Below, piece after piece: positions 8,116-16,322 of a DNA stretch of 64,000 nucleotides (the stretch's first letter is position 1; each line of letters starts with the position of its first letter). The DNA comes from Candidatus Gastranaerophilales bacterium (lineage in GTDB: Bacteria > Cyanobacteriota > Vampirovibrionia > Gastranaerophilales > Gastranaerophilaceae), in NCBI GenBank assembly GCA_944325735.1, contig CALVBI010000002.1, positions 124,001 through 188,000 of the forward strand, written 5' to 3'. The translations under genes and the position numbers were made by a program. Below the pieces are notes generated by a model, which made no database searches, was not told the origin of the DNA, and saw only the letters and a program-made list of their open reading frames with translations.

Positions 8116-8141
8116 CGTAGCACAATTTAATAGTAAATTTC

Positions 8142-8169
8142 AAAAAAGCAGCTATCAAGCTGCTTTTTT
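8142..8169 (+). terminator. Terminator between the coiled-coil gene and DUF3326
   Basis: AAAAAAGCAGC (8142-8152) and GCTGCTTTTTT (8159-8169) form a perfect 11-base stem. It sits only 16 bases before ATG 8186, so the next gene either uses a very short leader or relies on read-through. Confidence 0.9.
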
Positions 8170-8185
8170 GTTGTATTATAAAGTT

Positions 8186-9163
8186 ATGTTGAAAAATGGT
8201 GAAAAACTCGGAGCATTTATTATTCCGACAGGTATAGGCGCATCAATTGGCGGTTATGCTGGTGATGCGAGTCAATATGCTGCAAAATTTTCAGAAATAT
8301 CAAAACTTATTGTAAATCCTAATGTCGTTAATGCAGGGTGTTTTTCCGGAATTAATAAAAATATGTTATATGTTGAAGGTTATTCTCTTGATGAATTTTT
8401 TAAAGGGAATATAAAACTAATTCCTTCGAAAAGAAATCGAATAGGTGTAGTATTTGATAAAGCAATCCCGCAAGATGTCTTAAATATACACATAAATACG
8501 ATAAATGCCGTAAAATGTGTATATGGTGTGAATGTCTCTGATTATGTTATTACTAAAGAAGAAGTTGGTGTAGATTTTTCATTGGAAGCTAGTGGTATTT
8601 CAACAGGGAGTGTTAAAAATATTGAAACTTTGTTTTCCTCCTCAAAAGATTTAATAAGTAGAGGGTGTAATGCAATTGCAATTGTGTGTCTTTTTGATGA
8701 ACCTGAAGAAGACAATCCTGATTATGCAAATGGAATTGGAACTGATCCTGTAGGTGGGGTGGAGGCTGTTCTTTCGCATTATATTTCAAAAGAGTTAAAA
8801 GTGCCTTGTGCTCATTCTCCGGCTTTTGCGGATTATAGTATTTCATCAGATATAGTTGATTGGCGTGCTGCATCTGAATATATTACTCCAACATTTTTAC
8901 CTTGTATTCTTTTAGGCTTGGATAATGCACCTGTTTTATCGCAAAGTGATGGAATTTCGATTTCTGAACTTGATTATCTTGTAATGCCTTATGATGCATT
9001 AGGATCAACTCCTGTGTTTGAGGCTGTAAAAAGAGGAATAAGAGTTTTTGCTGTAAAAGAAAATATAACTGCTCTTAATATAACATCAGACAAAGTTAAT
9101 AATTCAATTATTGAAATCCCAGACTATGAAAGCTGTTTAGATTGTATTGTTAATAATTGTTAA
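8186..9163 (+). CDS. DUF3326 family protein (cyanobacterial/plastid type)
   Basis: A 325-residue cytoplasmic protein. The N-terminal IIPTGIGASIGGYAGDA is the hallmark of DUF3326, a family known from cyanobacteria and plants with no established biochemical role. Other conserved parts are NPNVVNAG, MLYVEGYSLDEF, RIGVVFDKAI, GSVKNIETL, GIGTDPVGGVEAVLSH and VPCAHSPAF. The start at 8186 (MLKNGEKLG) is chosen because longer frames read through the terminator hairpin at 8142-8169. No ribosome binding site is seen; TATTAT lies six bases before the ATG, so a leaderless message is possible. It supports a cyanobacterial ancestry for the genome. Confidence 0.85.
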   Translation: MLKNGEKLGAFIIPTGIGASIGGYAGDASQYAAKFSEISKLIVNPNVVNAGCFSGINKNMLYVEGYSLDEFFKGNIKLIPSKRNRIGVVFDKAIPQDVLNIHINTINAVKCVYGVNVSDYVITKEEVGVDFSLEASGISTGSVKNIETLFSSSKDLISRGCNAIAIVCLFDEPEEDNPDYANGIGTDPVGGVEAVLSHYISKELKVPCAHSPAFADYSISSDIVDWRAASEYITPTFLPCILLGLDNAPVLSQSDGISISELDYLVMPYDALGSTPVFEAVKRGIRVFAVKENITALNITSDKVNNSIIEIPDYESCLDCIVNNC

Positions 9164-9259
9164 TAAAATTTTATTAATTATTAAAGATTTTTACTTCAAT
9201 TTCCGATATTTGCACTATCGACTATATAGATGTGCGTGTGTAAATAAAGAAAGGCGGTA

Positions 9260-11095
9260 ATGATGGTTGATGCAACAAACGGTGTAGGTCCTTTAGGAAA
9301 TCAGCAATTTAGTACTAAAGGTATTAAGTTGTCTGATTTAAAAGAAAAAAATCAATTGTTGTTTAATTATTTTAAACAAGCAGGACTTAACGAAAATTCA
9401 TATGTTTATTCAACAGATATTGAAAAATTGAAAGAAGCATATGATAAAAATGATAATGGTAAATTATCTAAAAAAGAAGCTAAAGCAATTTTTGGAGACG
9501 ATGTATCCAGACGAGATATTAAAAGAGCAATTAAAGCTATGGATGAAATTGCTTTAACTGACTTACAGGGAGAACATACTTATCCTGTAAAAGTTGGAGA
9601 ACATGAAACCGAATATTATACGAAAAATAATTTTCTATTAGGTTCTGTATATGATGATAAAGAACAGCAAATTAAAAACTTTTATGGGCCTGAAAAACGT
9701 TTAGTTACACAAATTGTTCAAAAAAAGAATGAAGATGGCACAATGACACCTGTTTCTCATTTGATGAATGAATATAATAATGATGGAACAATTTTAAGTT
9801 GTGAAGAAAGAACTTTTGGAGAAAATAAATCTTTTGAAGTGACAAAAATGACTTATTTAAATGGGGATCAAAACAAACCAGTTACAATTGAACACAACCT
9901 AAATGGTAATAAAAAGACAACAAATATTGAGTATAATACTGAAGGTAAAAAAATGAGAACTATTTCAGTTGCCAATGGTCAAAAAACAGAAGTTGTTTAT
10001 GATGAGCTTGAAAGGCCAATGAAACAATTTGAATTTCCAGTGGGGTCTGATTTGATAACTACAAAAGAATTTAAATATAATGGCAATGAAACTACTCCTT
10101 CAGAAGTTACAATTACAAAACCAGGTGGAGCTCAAGAAAGAGTTACCTATGAGAAAGGTAAGTTTGTATCAAGAGAAGAAATTGTACAATTAAAACCTGA
10201 AGATATAAAACCTAAAGAAGAAAAAGTTCCAGTTACTAAGCCTACTACTCCAAAAGTAAGTGTTCCTGATGATTGGGGTAGAGTTCCAAAAAGCTTTAGA
10301 CAAGAATCTGGTATTACTGAGACAAAAGATGCTGATGCTGCATTAAAGGCATTATTGGATGCAAGAAATATTAAACTTGCTGATGTGGATGCAGACAAAT
10401 TAAAAGCTGATTTAATTAAATATAATCCTAGTTTATTTGACAAAGCTGGTAAATTAAAAGCTGATGCAAAATGGGATAGATTAGATTTACCAAAAGACCT
10501 TAAAGCTCAGTATGGTAAAACTCCTGCAGGTAAAGAAGATGCAAAACCTGAAGCTCCTGTGCCAAGAACTAATCCCCCAATAGATAGTTCATTGCCTGGA
10601 ATTCCAGATCCAAAAGCGAGATTTAATCCTCGAAATAGGGTTGTCAAAGATGGAGTAACTCAACCTGTACAAGAACCTAAAGTTGAACCAAAAGATGAAA
10701 AATTAGAAATTCCTGAAAAAGGACCAGATTTATCTAAACCTGTATTAAAATATGGTATGAATTTAGTCCTTCCTCATAAAAAATATGCAAATCAAACAGT
10801 CTTAAATCCAGATGGAACTTCTTATTCATATGATGAAAACGGATATATAGATTTTCAATATGATAAAAATGGTAGAGAAATACTATATGTTGATCGTAAT
10901 CCCGATAATTCCGTGTACTATTATATAGAATATAAACTTGATGCAAATGGTAATATGACTAGTGAAATACAACGAAATTCTGATGGTTCAGTAGATTATT
11001 ACATTGATTATCTTTATAATAAACAAGGAGAAATCGCAGCTAAAATATTTCGAGAGCCAAATGGAACTATGATTGATGTAACTTATATTAATTAA
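9260..11095 (+). CDS. Large EF-hand protein with C-terminal YD-type repeats
   Basis: A 611-residue protein without signal peptide. Residues 62-73 (DKNDNGKLSKKE) match a canonical EF-hand calcium loop: acidic or Asn at positions 1, 3 and 5, Gly at 6, hydrophobic at 8 and Glu at 12. Residues about 90-320 contain beta-rich, Asn/Gly-turn repeats (GNKKTTNIEYNTEGKKMRT, GQKTEVVYDELERP). About 320-500 is a Pro/Lys/Glu-rich linker with an inserted helical patch, and 505-611 has several YD/Rhs-like units (NPDGTSYSYDENGYIDFQYD, YIEYKLDANGNMTSEI, YIDYLYNKQGEIAAKI). AAAGGCGG precedes tandem ATGs. No family name is certain; a surface, secreted or effector-like role is plausible from the repeat type. Confidence 0.7.
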   Translation: MMVDATNGVGPLGNQQFSTKGIKLSDLKEKNQLLFNYFKQAGLNENSYVYSTDIEKLKEAYDKNDNGKLSKKEAKAIFGDDVSRRDIKRAIKAMDEIALTDLQGEHTYPVKVGEHETEYYTKNNFLLGSVYDDKEQQIKNFYGPEKRLVTQIVQKKNEDGTMTPVSHLMNEYNNDGTILSCEERTFGENKSFEVTKMTYLNGDQNKPVTIEHNLNGNKKTTNIEYNTEGKKMRTISVANGQKTEVVYDELERPMKQFEFPVGSDLITTKEFKYNGNETTPSEVTITKPGGAQERVTYEKGKFVSREEIVQLKPEDIKPKEEKVPVTKPTTPKVSVPDDWGRVPKSFRQESGITETKDADAALKALLDARNIKLADVDADKLKADLIKYNPSLFDKAGKLKADAKWDRLDLPKDLKAQYGKTPAGKEDAKPEAPVPRTNPPIDSSLPGIPDPKARFNPRNRVVKDGVTQPVQEPKVEPKDEKLEIPEKGPDLSKPVLKYGMNLVLPHKKYANQTVLNPDGTSYSYDENGYIDFQYDKNGREILYVDRNPDNSVYYYIEYKLDANGNMTSEIQRNSDGSVDYYIDYLYNKQGEIAAKIFREPNGTMIDVTYIN

Positions 11096-11112
11096 TGCAT
11101 TAACTTGTAATA

Positions 11113-11146
11113 AAAAACGGTCTGAGTTAAAACTTAGACCGTTTTT
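11113..11146. terminator. Bidirectional terminator overlapping the 3' end of murI
   Basis: AAAAACGGTCT (11113-11123) pairs with AGACCGTTTTT (11136-11146). It ends the EF-hand gene on the plus strand. On the minus strand the last codons and stop of murI (AAA ACG GTC TAA) form one arm of the hairpin, so coding and termination signals overlap. Confidence 0.9.
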
Positions 11147-11931
11147 AATTTTGGTAATTGTTTTAATTTATAAAATAATTCAGATGCTGTTTTGAAGTTT
11201 TCAGGGTTTGAGCTTACGTAAAACTCTTCATATTCAAATTTATTATTTAGTAAATTATTTTTTTCTAAGTCTTGTTTTATATTTTGAGCAAAATATAATG
11301 CAGGGTCAATAAATTTATCTTCTGGCATGAATTTTTTTAGTATTCCTGTCAAATAAGGGTAATGAGTACAAGCAAGCACAATTTTATCAGGATTAAATTC
11401 TTTCATAACATCTAAAATTTCTTGTACCTGTAAGATACTTTGAGGTTGATTAATCCTGTGTTCTTCGACTATTCTTACCCAATTCGGAGCTGCAAGTTCA
11501 AATACTTCCATATTTTCATTATATTTTTTTATTTCTTTTGCATATGTATGAGATTTGATTGTTGCAGGGGTTGCTATTACTCCTAATTTTTTTACATTAT
11601 CTAATTTTGCAAGTGTCGAACAAACTGATTGAATTATTGGATAAACTTTAAAGTTGTAATTGTCTTTTAATTTTTCATAAGTGATTGCTGATGTTGTATT
11701 ACAAGCCATAACAACAGCTTTTGCATGTTTTTCTTCAAAAAATCGAAAAATCTTATCTGCAAATTCAATTAATTGTTCTTCTGTTTTTTCTCCATATGGC
11801 ATATTTTTTGTATCGCCAAAATATAGGTAGTTTTCATCTGGCAAAAGTTTTTTTACTTTTGCAAAAACAGTCAGACCGCCTACGCCTGAATCAAAAAATG
11901 CTATCGGTTGTTTATTTATATTGTTTAAAAT
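11134..11931 (-). CDS. murI: Glutamate racemase, probable non-canonical start codon
   Basis: MurI makes D-glutamate for peptidoglycan. The catalytic cysteines are in VVMACNTTSA and VLACTHYPYL, and YFGDTKNMPYGEKT is the conserved substrate loop. The family N-terminus PIAFFDSGVGGLTVF is encoded upstream of the first ATG/GTG/TTG-type start (TTG 11844). In that frame a TAG at 11940-11938 bounds the upstream extent, and no ATG, GTG or TTG follows before the motif. The best candidate is ATT 11931, with GGAG nine bases before it, giving 265 residues; ATA 11919 is the alternative. The frame overlaps the end of amiC by 20 bases, so translational coupling is likely. Confidence 0.88.
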   Translation of the reverse strand: MLNNINKQPIAFFDSGVGGLTVFAKVKKLLPDENYLYFGDTKNMPYGEKTEEQLIEFADKIFRFFEEKHAKAVVMACNTTSAITYEKLKDNYNFKVYPIIQSVCSTLAKLDNVKKLGVIATPATIKSHTYAKEIKKYNENMEVFELAAPNWVRIVEEHRINQPQSILQVQEILDVMKEFNPDKIVLACTHYPYLTGILKKFMPEDKFIDPALYFAQNIKQDLEKNNLLNNKFEYEEFYVSSNPENFKTASELFYKLKQLPKLKTV

Positions 11932-13780
11932 AGTTCTCTACTCCGTCTGCTATTGCTTTTGCTGTAGCCTGCTTTCTTTTTTCTCCAACAAGTTGTTCTC
12001 TTTCTCCACTGTTTGAGATAAATCCAATTTCGACTAAAATTGCAGGTACTGTAGTATGATTTATAACATAAAATTTAGATTTAAACAATCCACGATTAGG
12101 AGATTGTACTGCACTTGCAAGAGAAGAATGTACAGTTTGAGCAAGTGCCATACTTTCTTGATGATAATAATGAGTTTCCACACCTGTGATTTCAGGTCTT
12201 ACACTTGAATTTACGTGGATACTTACGAATATATCTGGATCATTTTTTTCACTTATAGCAACTCTATCTTGTAATGATACATAAGTGTCATCATCTCTTG
12301 TCATTACAACTTGATATCCTTTTTGATTAAGTAGTTTTTCTACTCGTTTTGAAATATCAAGAGTTATATCTTTTTCATAGATGCCACCGCTTGTTGCACC
12401 AACATCTCTTCCTCCATGACCGGCATCAATTATTACTTTTTTCTTTCCATTTGTAGTTTTTTTGTTTGTTGTTGGATTGAATATAATTGCAGGAGGTGTT
12501 GTAACTTTTGGTTCTTCTTTCTTTTTAGCTTGTTTTAGTTTTATTTTAAGGCTTCTACCATCTGCACCTAAATATGTACTTACCATTGTATCTGGTTCGA
12601 TAGGGATAGTAAGTTTTAGACCTATTTTTGGCATTAATGCTATTTGTGCCTCGTTAAAGAATGTATTTTTATAAGCAGCTTTAAAATTCTCGTCATGATA
12701 TTTAGATACATTGTATAGATAAAGAATTACTTTATCTTGGTATCTGTCAAGCCCATGAACTATTGGGGCATCAAATTTTAATATCATGGATTCTGTTAAA
12801 GAATCATTTTTTTCTTTATTGTAAGCTATTGCATTACTGCTGCTGTTAAAAAGAGTTGAATTATTTGTTTTCTTGTAATTTGCAATTATTAATGATTGGT
12901 TGTCGCTTGAATAAATTGGAATATAATCACTTACTGCATCTGTTGTGATTACAATTCGAGCTTTATTTACTGAGAACTGTCCTACTTTTACGGTTTCTGT
13001 TTCGCTTATACGATATTCTTTATTTCTAATTTTCATATCAACAAGAGTGTTTGGCAGGTCGTAGATAATTCTAGATGGATTTGTTAATATCATTGGTCTT
13101 TCAATTGTGACTGCGCCAAAACCGTTTATTAATACCCCGTTAGGTCTTGTTGATATGTTATTTAGGTAATATTTTGTATTAAGTTTTAATTCTTTTCTAG
13201 CCATTAACTCTTGAGCTTGAGTATTAAAAGCATCTTGAATTTGATCAACAATTGTGTCATTTGCGCTTGAAATAGGCATCATAATTGTTAAATATTCATA
13301 AAAATCGCTAGAAGAAGAATGCTCATCTCTGAATGTGTTATGAAAATAATCATTATCACACATTGTGCCATTTTTTAATTTGATAATTATATTGTTTTTT
13401 ATTCTAAAAAATTTAATATTGTCAGGATTAAAGTCATTATCAAAAGTCATTACAACTCTAACTACATTTGGATTTGTAGAGAATTGATTTATCTTAATAT
13501 CTTTTATTCCACCGCTTTGAAATGTCCAATGTTGTTTTGGAAATGTTATAATTGATGAATTTATATCAAAATAAGCTCTTGATGGGTTTTGCATTTTTAC
13601 AAGTTTAATATTTTGCATAACCGCACCAGATGGTGTATCTTGTCCTGATAGAACAATAATTGAATTTGATGTATCAAAATTTGCAGCAGTAAACTTATAA
13701 AGCTGTTCTGCACAAGCTCTTTGGACAAATGTAAAAAATGTTATAATAAATAATGTAATGAATAAAAGTATTTTTTTCAT
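11912..13780 (-). CDS. amiC: N-acetylmuramoyl-L-alanine amidase with AMIN domains
   Basis: A periplasmic zinc amidase that cuts the amide between MurNAc and the stem peptide during cell separation. Start ATG 13780 gives 622 residues beginning with a signal peptide (MKKILLFITLFIITFF…RACA). Two AMIN-like beta modules are visible (about 30-125 and 195-300), with a possible third (about 335-415). A Pro/Thr/Lys linker follows, then the Amidase_3 domain (about 445-622) with the zinc ligands His in IDAGHGGRD, Glu in IYEKDI and His in VSIHVNSS, and the catalytic Glu in LVEIGFISN. It is followed by, and overlaps, murI. AMIN domains target peptidoglycan or septal sites. Confidence 0.93.
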   Translation of the reverse strand: MKKILLFITLFIITFFTFVQRACAEQLYKFTAANFDTSNSIIVLSGQDTPSGAVMQNIKLVKMQNPSRAYFDINSSIITFPKQHWTFQSGGIKDIKINQFSTNPNVVRVVMTFDNDFNPDNIKFFRIKNNIIIKLKNGTMCDNDYFHNTFRDEHSSSSDFYEYLTIMMPISSANDTIVDQIQDAFNTQAQELMARKELKLNTKYYLNNISTRPNGVLINGFGAVTIERPMILTNPSRIIYDLPNTLVDMKIRNKEYRISETETVKVGQFSVNKARIVITTDAVSDYIPIYSSDNQSLIIANYKKTNNSTLFNSSSNAIAYNKEKNDSLTESMILKFDAPIVHGLDRYQDKVILYLYNVSKYHDENFKAAYKNTFFNEAQIALMPKIGLKLTIPIEPDTMVSTYLGADGRSLKIKLKQAKKKEEPKVTTPPAIIFNPTTNKKTTNGKKKVIIDAGHGGRDVGATSGGIYEKDITLDISKRVEKLLNQKGYQVVMTRDDDTYVSLQDRVAISEKNDPDIFVSIHVNSSVRPEITGVETHYYHQESMALAQTVHSSLASAVQSPNRGLFKSKFYVINHTTVPAILVEIGFISNSGEREQLVGEKRKQATAKAIADGVENYFKQYK

Positions 13781-13843
13781 AAATAAAATCTCGCTCATTA
13801 TAATTATATAACGAGTAAGAAAAGCTATCAAATTGTAACAATT

Positions 13844-14044
13844 TTATTCATCAAGTAAGTGATTTTTAATGGCTATATATACAGCATTTGTCCTGTTTTT
13901 TGCTTCAAGTTTTCTAATAATTGAACTGATATGTGCTTTTACAGTGTGAATACTGATATAAATGCTCTCGCTGATTTGACTATTCCCATACCCTTTTGTA
14001 ATTAATTTTAAAATAGCTACTTCTCTTTTTGTTAATTTTTCCAT
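13844..14044 (-). CDS. Stand-alone LuxR-type helix-turn-helix protein
   Basis: A 66-residue protein that is essentially only a GerE/LuxR DNA-binding domain: LTKREVAILKLITKGYGNSQISESIYISIHTVKAHISSII. It resembles the output domain of the response regulator at 17990-18649 but has no receiver. Such minimal LuxR proteins can act as dimeric regulators or as competitors of full-length relatives. GAGAGGTAAG is upstream of the ATG. It lies 63 bases upstream of amiC on the same strand, so co-transcription with the cell-wall genes is possible. Confidence 0.85.
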   Translation of the reverse strand: MEKLTKREVAILKLITKGYGNSQISESIYISIHTVKAHISSIIRKLEAKNRTNAVYIAIKNHLLDE

Positions 14045-14178
14045 AATCTTACCTCTCGATATGAGAATAGCATATGTGGTAAAAAATGTTTTAATAATAT
14101 TTCAGTTTTTCTTTTTTTATAAAATAACTTGAAAATAAATCTTTTTTTGTTAATATATAAATTGTGACAGTTAAATAT

Positions 14179-14252
14179 GCGTGTGTAGCTCAGCTGGATA
14201 GAGTGTTTGGCTACGAACCAAAAGGTCGGGGGTTCGAATCCCTCCACGCGTA
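14179..14252 (+). tRNA. tRNA-Arg (ACG)
   Basis: A 74-base cloverleaf: D-arm GCTC…GAGT with AGCTGGATA loop, anticodon stem TTTGG/CCAAA with loop CTACGAA (anticodon ACG), and T-arm GGGGG/CCCTC with TTCGAAT. The acceptor stem GCGTGTG/CACGCGT contains G-U pairs at 1-72 and 4-69. No CCA is encoded. The A34 is expected to be edited to inosine by TadA to read CGN codons. Confidence 0.95.
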
Positions 14253-14256
14253 GGTT

Positions 14257-14306
14257 TTAAAAGATAATAGCGATAAGGGTTTTCACTTATCGCTATTATC
14301 TTTTAA
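14257..14306 (+). terminator. Very long perfect hairpin after the tRNA
   Basis: Arms 14257-14277 and 14286-14306 are perfectly complementary over 21 bases, with an 8-base loop (GGTTTTCA). It lies 4 bases after the tRNA and probably terminates or processes its transcript. It lacks a pure T-tract (ATCTTTTAAGTG), and is longer than the other terminators of the window. Confidence 0.7.
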
Positions 14307-14599
14307 GTGTAGATTTTTATAATTTTGTGTGACATTTGGGTGACAAGTAACATTATATATTATCTTAATAGAACTTTTTGTCTTAGGACTTTACATTTAA
14401 TAGGTTCTTTTTCTAGTATATTAAAATTGTCTTTATTTCATTAATTTTAAGATTATTATGCAGTCTGTAGGTCGGATTTACAAATCCAATAATAATTATA
14501 TGATAGGTTTTAGATAATTATTTTTTAATGTAAATTTTACTCAACTCAATTGTTAATTTATACTAAATTATAAATTGTATACAATTTTTATTAGCTTGT
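14307..14599. other. Gene-free stretch next to the tRNA, possible scar of an integrated element
   Basis: No credible gene is visible. It contains two direct GTGACA copies (14329-14334 and 14340-14345) exactly 11 bases apart, a spacing typical of tandem protein-binding sites such as integrase arm sites, and a small inverted repeat GGATTTACAAATCC near 14474. No duplicate of the tRNA 3' end was found nearby, so no attachment pair can be defined. Confidence 0.3.
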
Positions 14600-15124
14600 T
14601 TAGATATCTTTTTTTGAATTTTTGAGATTAATAAAATGCTCAATGTTTCTGTATTTAAATACTTTTGCAGGATTCCCTCCAGCAATTGCATAAGGAGGAA
14701 TTTCCCCATGTACAACTGAGCCTGCTTGGATTATAGCTCCTTCACCTATAACTGTGCCTGGTAATATTATTGTTTTTGCTCCTAGCCAGACAAAATCATA
14801 TATGGTAACTCCACTTTTGATTGAGGTACTATCATAAGGAATATCATTCCCTTCATAATTATGACTTGTTGATATTATTTGAGAATCAAACCCAGCAACA
14901 AAATAGTTCCCTAAAACTACATTTCCGTTGCCACTTATGTGCATCCCATTAAGTTTTACATGGTTTTTAATAATAGTATTTTTATTAACAGTTGAAAATC
15001 TTGAACATTGAAAATTCTTGCCAATATGTTTGGCCGTAAAGATTATTTGTATGCTATTACAAAATTGTCTAAACCAAATTCGTAAAATTTTGATAGGAAT
15101 TAAACAAGATAGAATTTTAATCAT
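14600..15124 (-). CDS. Hexapeptide-repeat (left-handed beta-helix) O-acyltransferase
   Basis: A 174-residue member of the LbetaH acetyltransferase superfamily, of the kind that acetylates surface sugars. The N-terminus is a basic amphipathic helix. Residues 55-160 carry the hexapeptide pattern ([48 protein letters not shown]) and the family end [18 protein letters not shown]. The probable catalytic His is in ISTSHNYEG (about 84). It stands beside the tRNA and an XRE regulator, with no glycan cluster around it, which suggests an acquired surface-modification gene. Substrate unknown. Confidence 0.85.
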   Translation of the reverse strand: MIKILSCLIPIKILRIWFRQFCNSIQIIFTAKHIGKNFQCSRFSTVNKNTIIKNHVKLNGMHISGNGNVVLGNYFVAGFDSQIISTSHNYEGNDIPYDSTSIKSGVTIYDFVWLGAKTIILPGTVIGEGAIIQAGSVVHGEIPPYAIAGGNPAKVFKYRNIEHFINLKNSKKDI

Positions 15125-15246
15125 ATTTATTACCTAAGGAAATTATATTTAAATAAAAGTAACTTGTTAATCACTTTTTGTATTAACGTAACCTACTGGA
15201 GGTTTTTAAAAATGTTTTATAAGATAACCTAATAAAGAGAGGGTTT

Positions 15247-15600
15247 ATGTTTTGTATTGACAAAAAGAATATAGGAACAGTTATAAAACAAGCTCGGAAA
15301 AAAGCCGGTTTAAAGCAATATGAACTTGCAGAGTTAGCTGGGTTTTCCGAAAAGCACTTATGTAGAATCGAAAATGGAAAATATTTACCTAAACTGGAAC
15401 ATTTTTTGATTATTGTGTCTATTCTTAAACTCAGACTTGAAGATTTTGGAATTAATGCTATTAATAAAGAAATTTCAGAAAATAAAGTTGAGCTTATAAA
15501 TAAAATTCTCACAACTGATGATAAATTAATTAAAATTTATATTGAAGTTTATGAAAATATGGATAAAATTATTAATTTAGCAAAAAATAAACTTATTTAA
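15247..15600 (+). CDS. XRE-family helix-turn-helix regulator
   Basis: A 117-residue protein with a Cro/C1-type HTH at residues 8-63 (IGTVIKQARKKAGLKQYELAELAG, then FSEKHLCRIENGKYLPKLEHFL). The C-terminal 50 residues form helices that may dimerise. AAAGAGAGG lies 5 bases before the ATG. It is divergent from the acyltransferase, with a 122-base shared upstream region it might control. Such regulators are frequent in mobile elements and in general regulation alike. Confidence 0.88.
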   Translation: MFCIDKKNIGTVIKQARKKAGLKQYELAELAGFSEKHLCRIENGKYLPKLEHFLIIVSILKLRLEDFGINAINKEISENKVELINKILTTDDKLIKIYIEVYENMDKIINLAKNKLI

Positions 15601-15675
15601 GTTATAAAATTAATTAGTTGGATTTTTTTTACTTTAAGGGGGTATTATAAATAAATTAAAAGTAAAATTATTAGT

Positions 15676-15705
15676 AAAAAAAAAGAGCTTTAAGCTCTTT
15701 TTTTT
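15676..15705. terminator. Bidirectional terminator between XRE and ankyrin genes
   Basis: AAAAAAAAAGAGCTT and AAGCTCTTTTTTTT form a near-continuous palindrome with T-tracts on both strands. It reaches the stop codon of the convergent ankyrin gene. Confidence 0.85.
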
Positions 15706-16282
15706 AATCCATTGTTTTGTATCTTTTTAATACAGTATCTTTTATGTAATTATCATCTGATTTTAAAGCTTTTATTAAAACTTCATTATCAGGTTTAGCT
15801 CCTGCGTTAATAAGTAATTCTACAATTTTAGGCTGTTTTTTTTGAATTGCATATGCAAGAGGTTTTGTGTATCCTGCTGATTGATTTACATCTGCACCGT
15901 ATGCAATTAATGTTTCTACGATTTTTGCATCTTTTTCTCTGATTGCCATTAATAATGGAGTTATACCTGCTAATTCTTTATTCGGATCTACTTTATTATC
16001 TAAAAGCATTTTTACAACTTCATTTTGGTTGCTTGCAATTGCTACATATATTGCAGGTGTTTTCATAAATGTAGAATCAGGGCTCATACCTGATTTAAGG
16101 AATAAGTCTACAAGTTGAACGTTCCCGTTGCTTATGGCACTAAAGAAGTTATAGGTATTGTATTTAATGTCTTGTGCTTGGATTTTAGCAATATATGCTT
16201 GGTGCATATCAGTTTCAGCATCAGCGTATACAGCTGTTTGGATTGCTATTAAAATAAATAAAAGTGATAGTATCTTTTTCAT
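15704..16282 (-). CDS. Secreted ankyrin-repeat protein
   Basis: A 192-residue protein with a clear signal peptide (MKKILSLLFILIAIQTAVYADA). At least four ankyrin repeats follow, visible from the pattern NGNVQLVDLFLKSGMSPDS, NQNEVVKMLLDNKVDPN, EKDAKIVETLIAYGADVN and KKQPKIVELLINAGAKPD. Ankyrin repeats mediate protein binding; here the protein would act in the periplasm or outside the cell. AGGAGG-like sequence precedes the ATG. It is a single gene with its own terminator. Periplasmic ankyrin proteins exist in free-living bacteria, so a host-directed role is not implied. Confidence 0.9.
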   Translation of the reverse strand: MKKILSLLFILIAIQTAVYADAETDMHQAYIAKIQAQDIKYNTYNFFSAISNGNVQLVDLFLKSGMSPDSTFMKTPAIYVAIASNQNEVVKMLLDNKVDPNKELAGITPLLMAIREKDAKIVETLIAYGADVNQSAGYTKPLAYAIQKKQPKIVELLINAGAKPDNEVLIKALKSDDNYIKDTVLKRYKTMD

Positions 16283-16322
16283 ATTCCCTCCTATATTTAG
16301 AATTTTATAATAGCATTTTTTT

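Noticed and set aside
8042-8185. A longer N-terminus for the DUF3326 protein
   Set aside because: It would be translated through a perfect terminator hairpin and overlap the coiled-coil gene in another frame; the family match begins after ATG 8186.
14257-14306. The 21-base inverted repeat as a CRISPR unit or an insertion-sequence end
   Set aside because: There is a single hairpin, no spacers, no second copy and no transposase.
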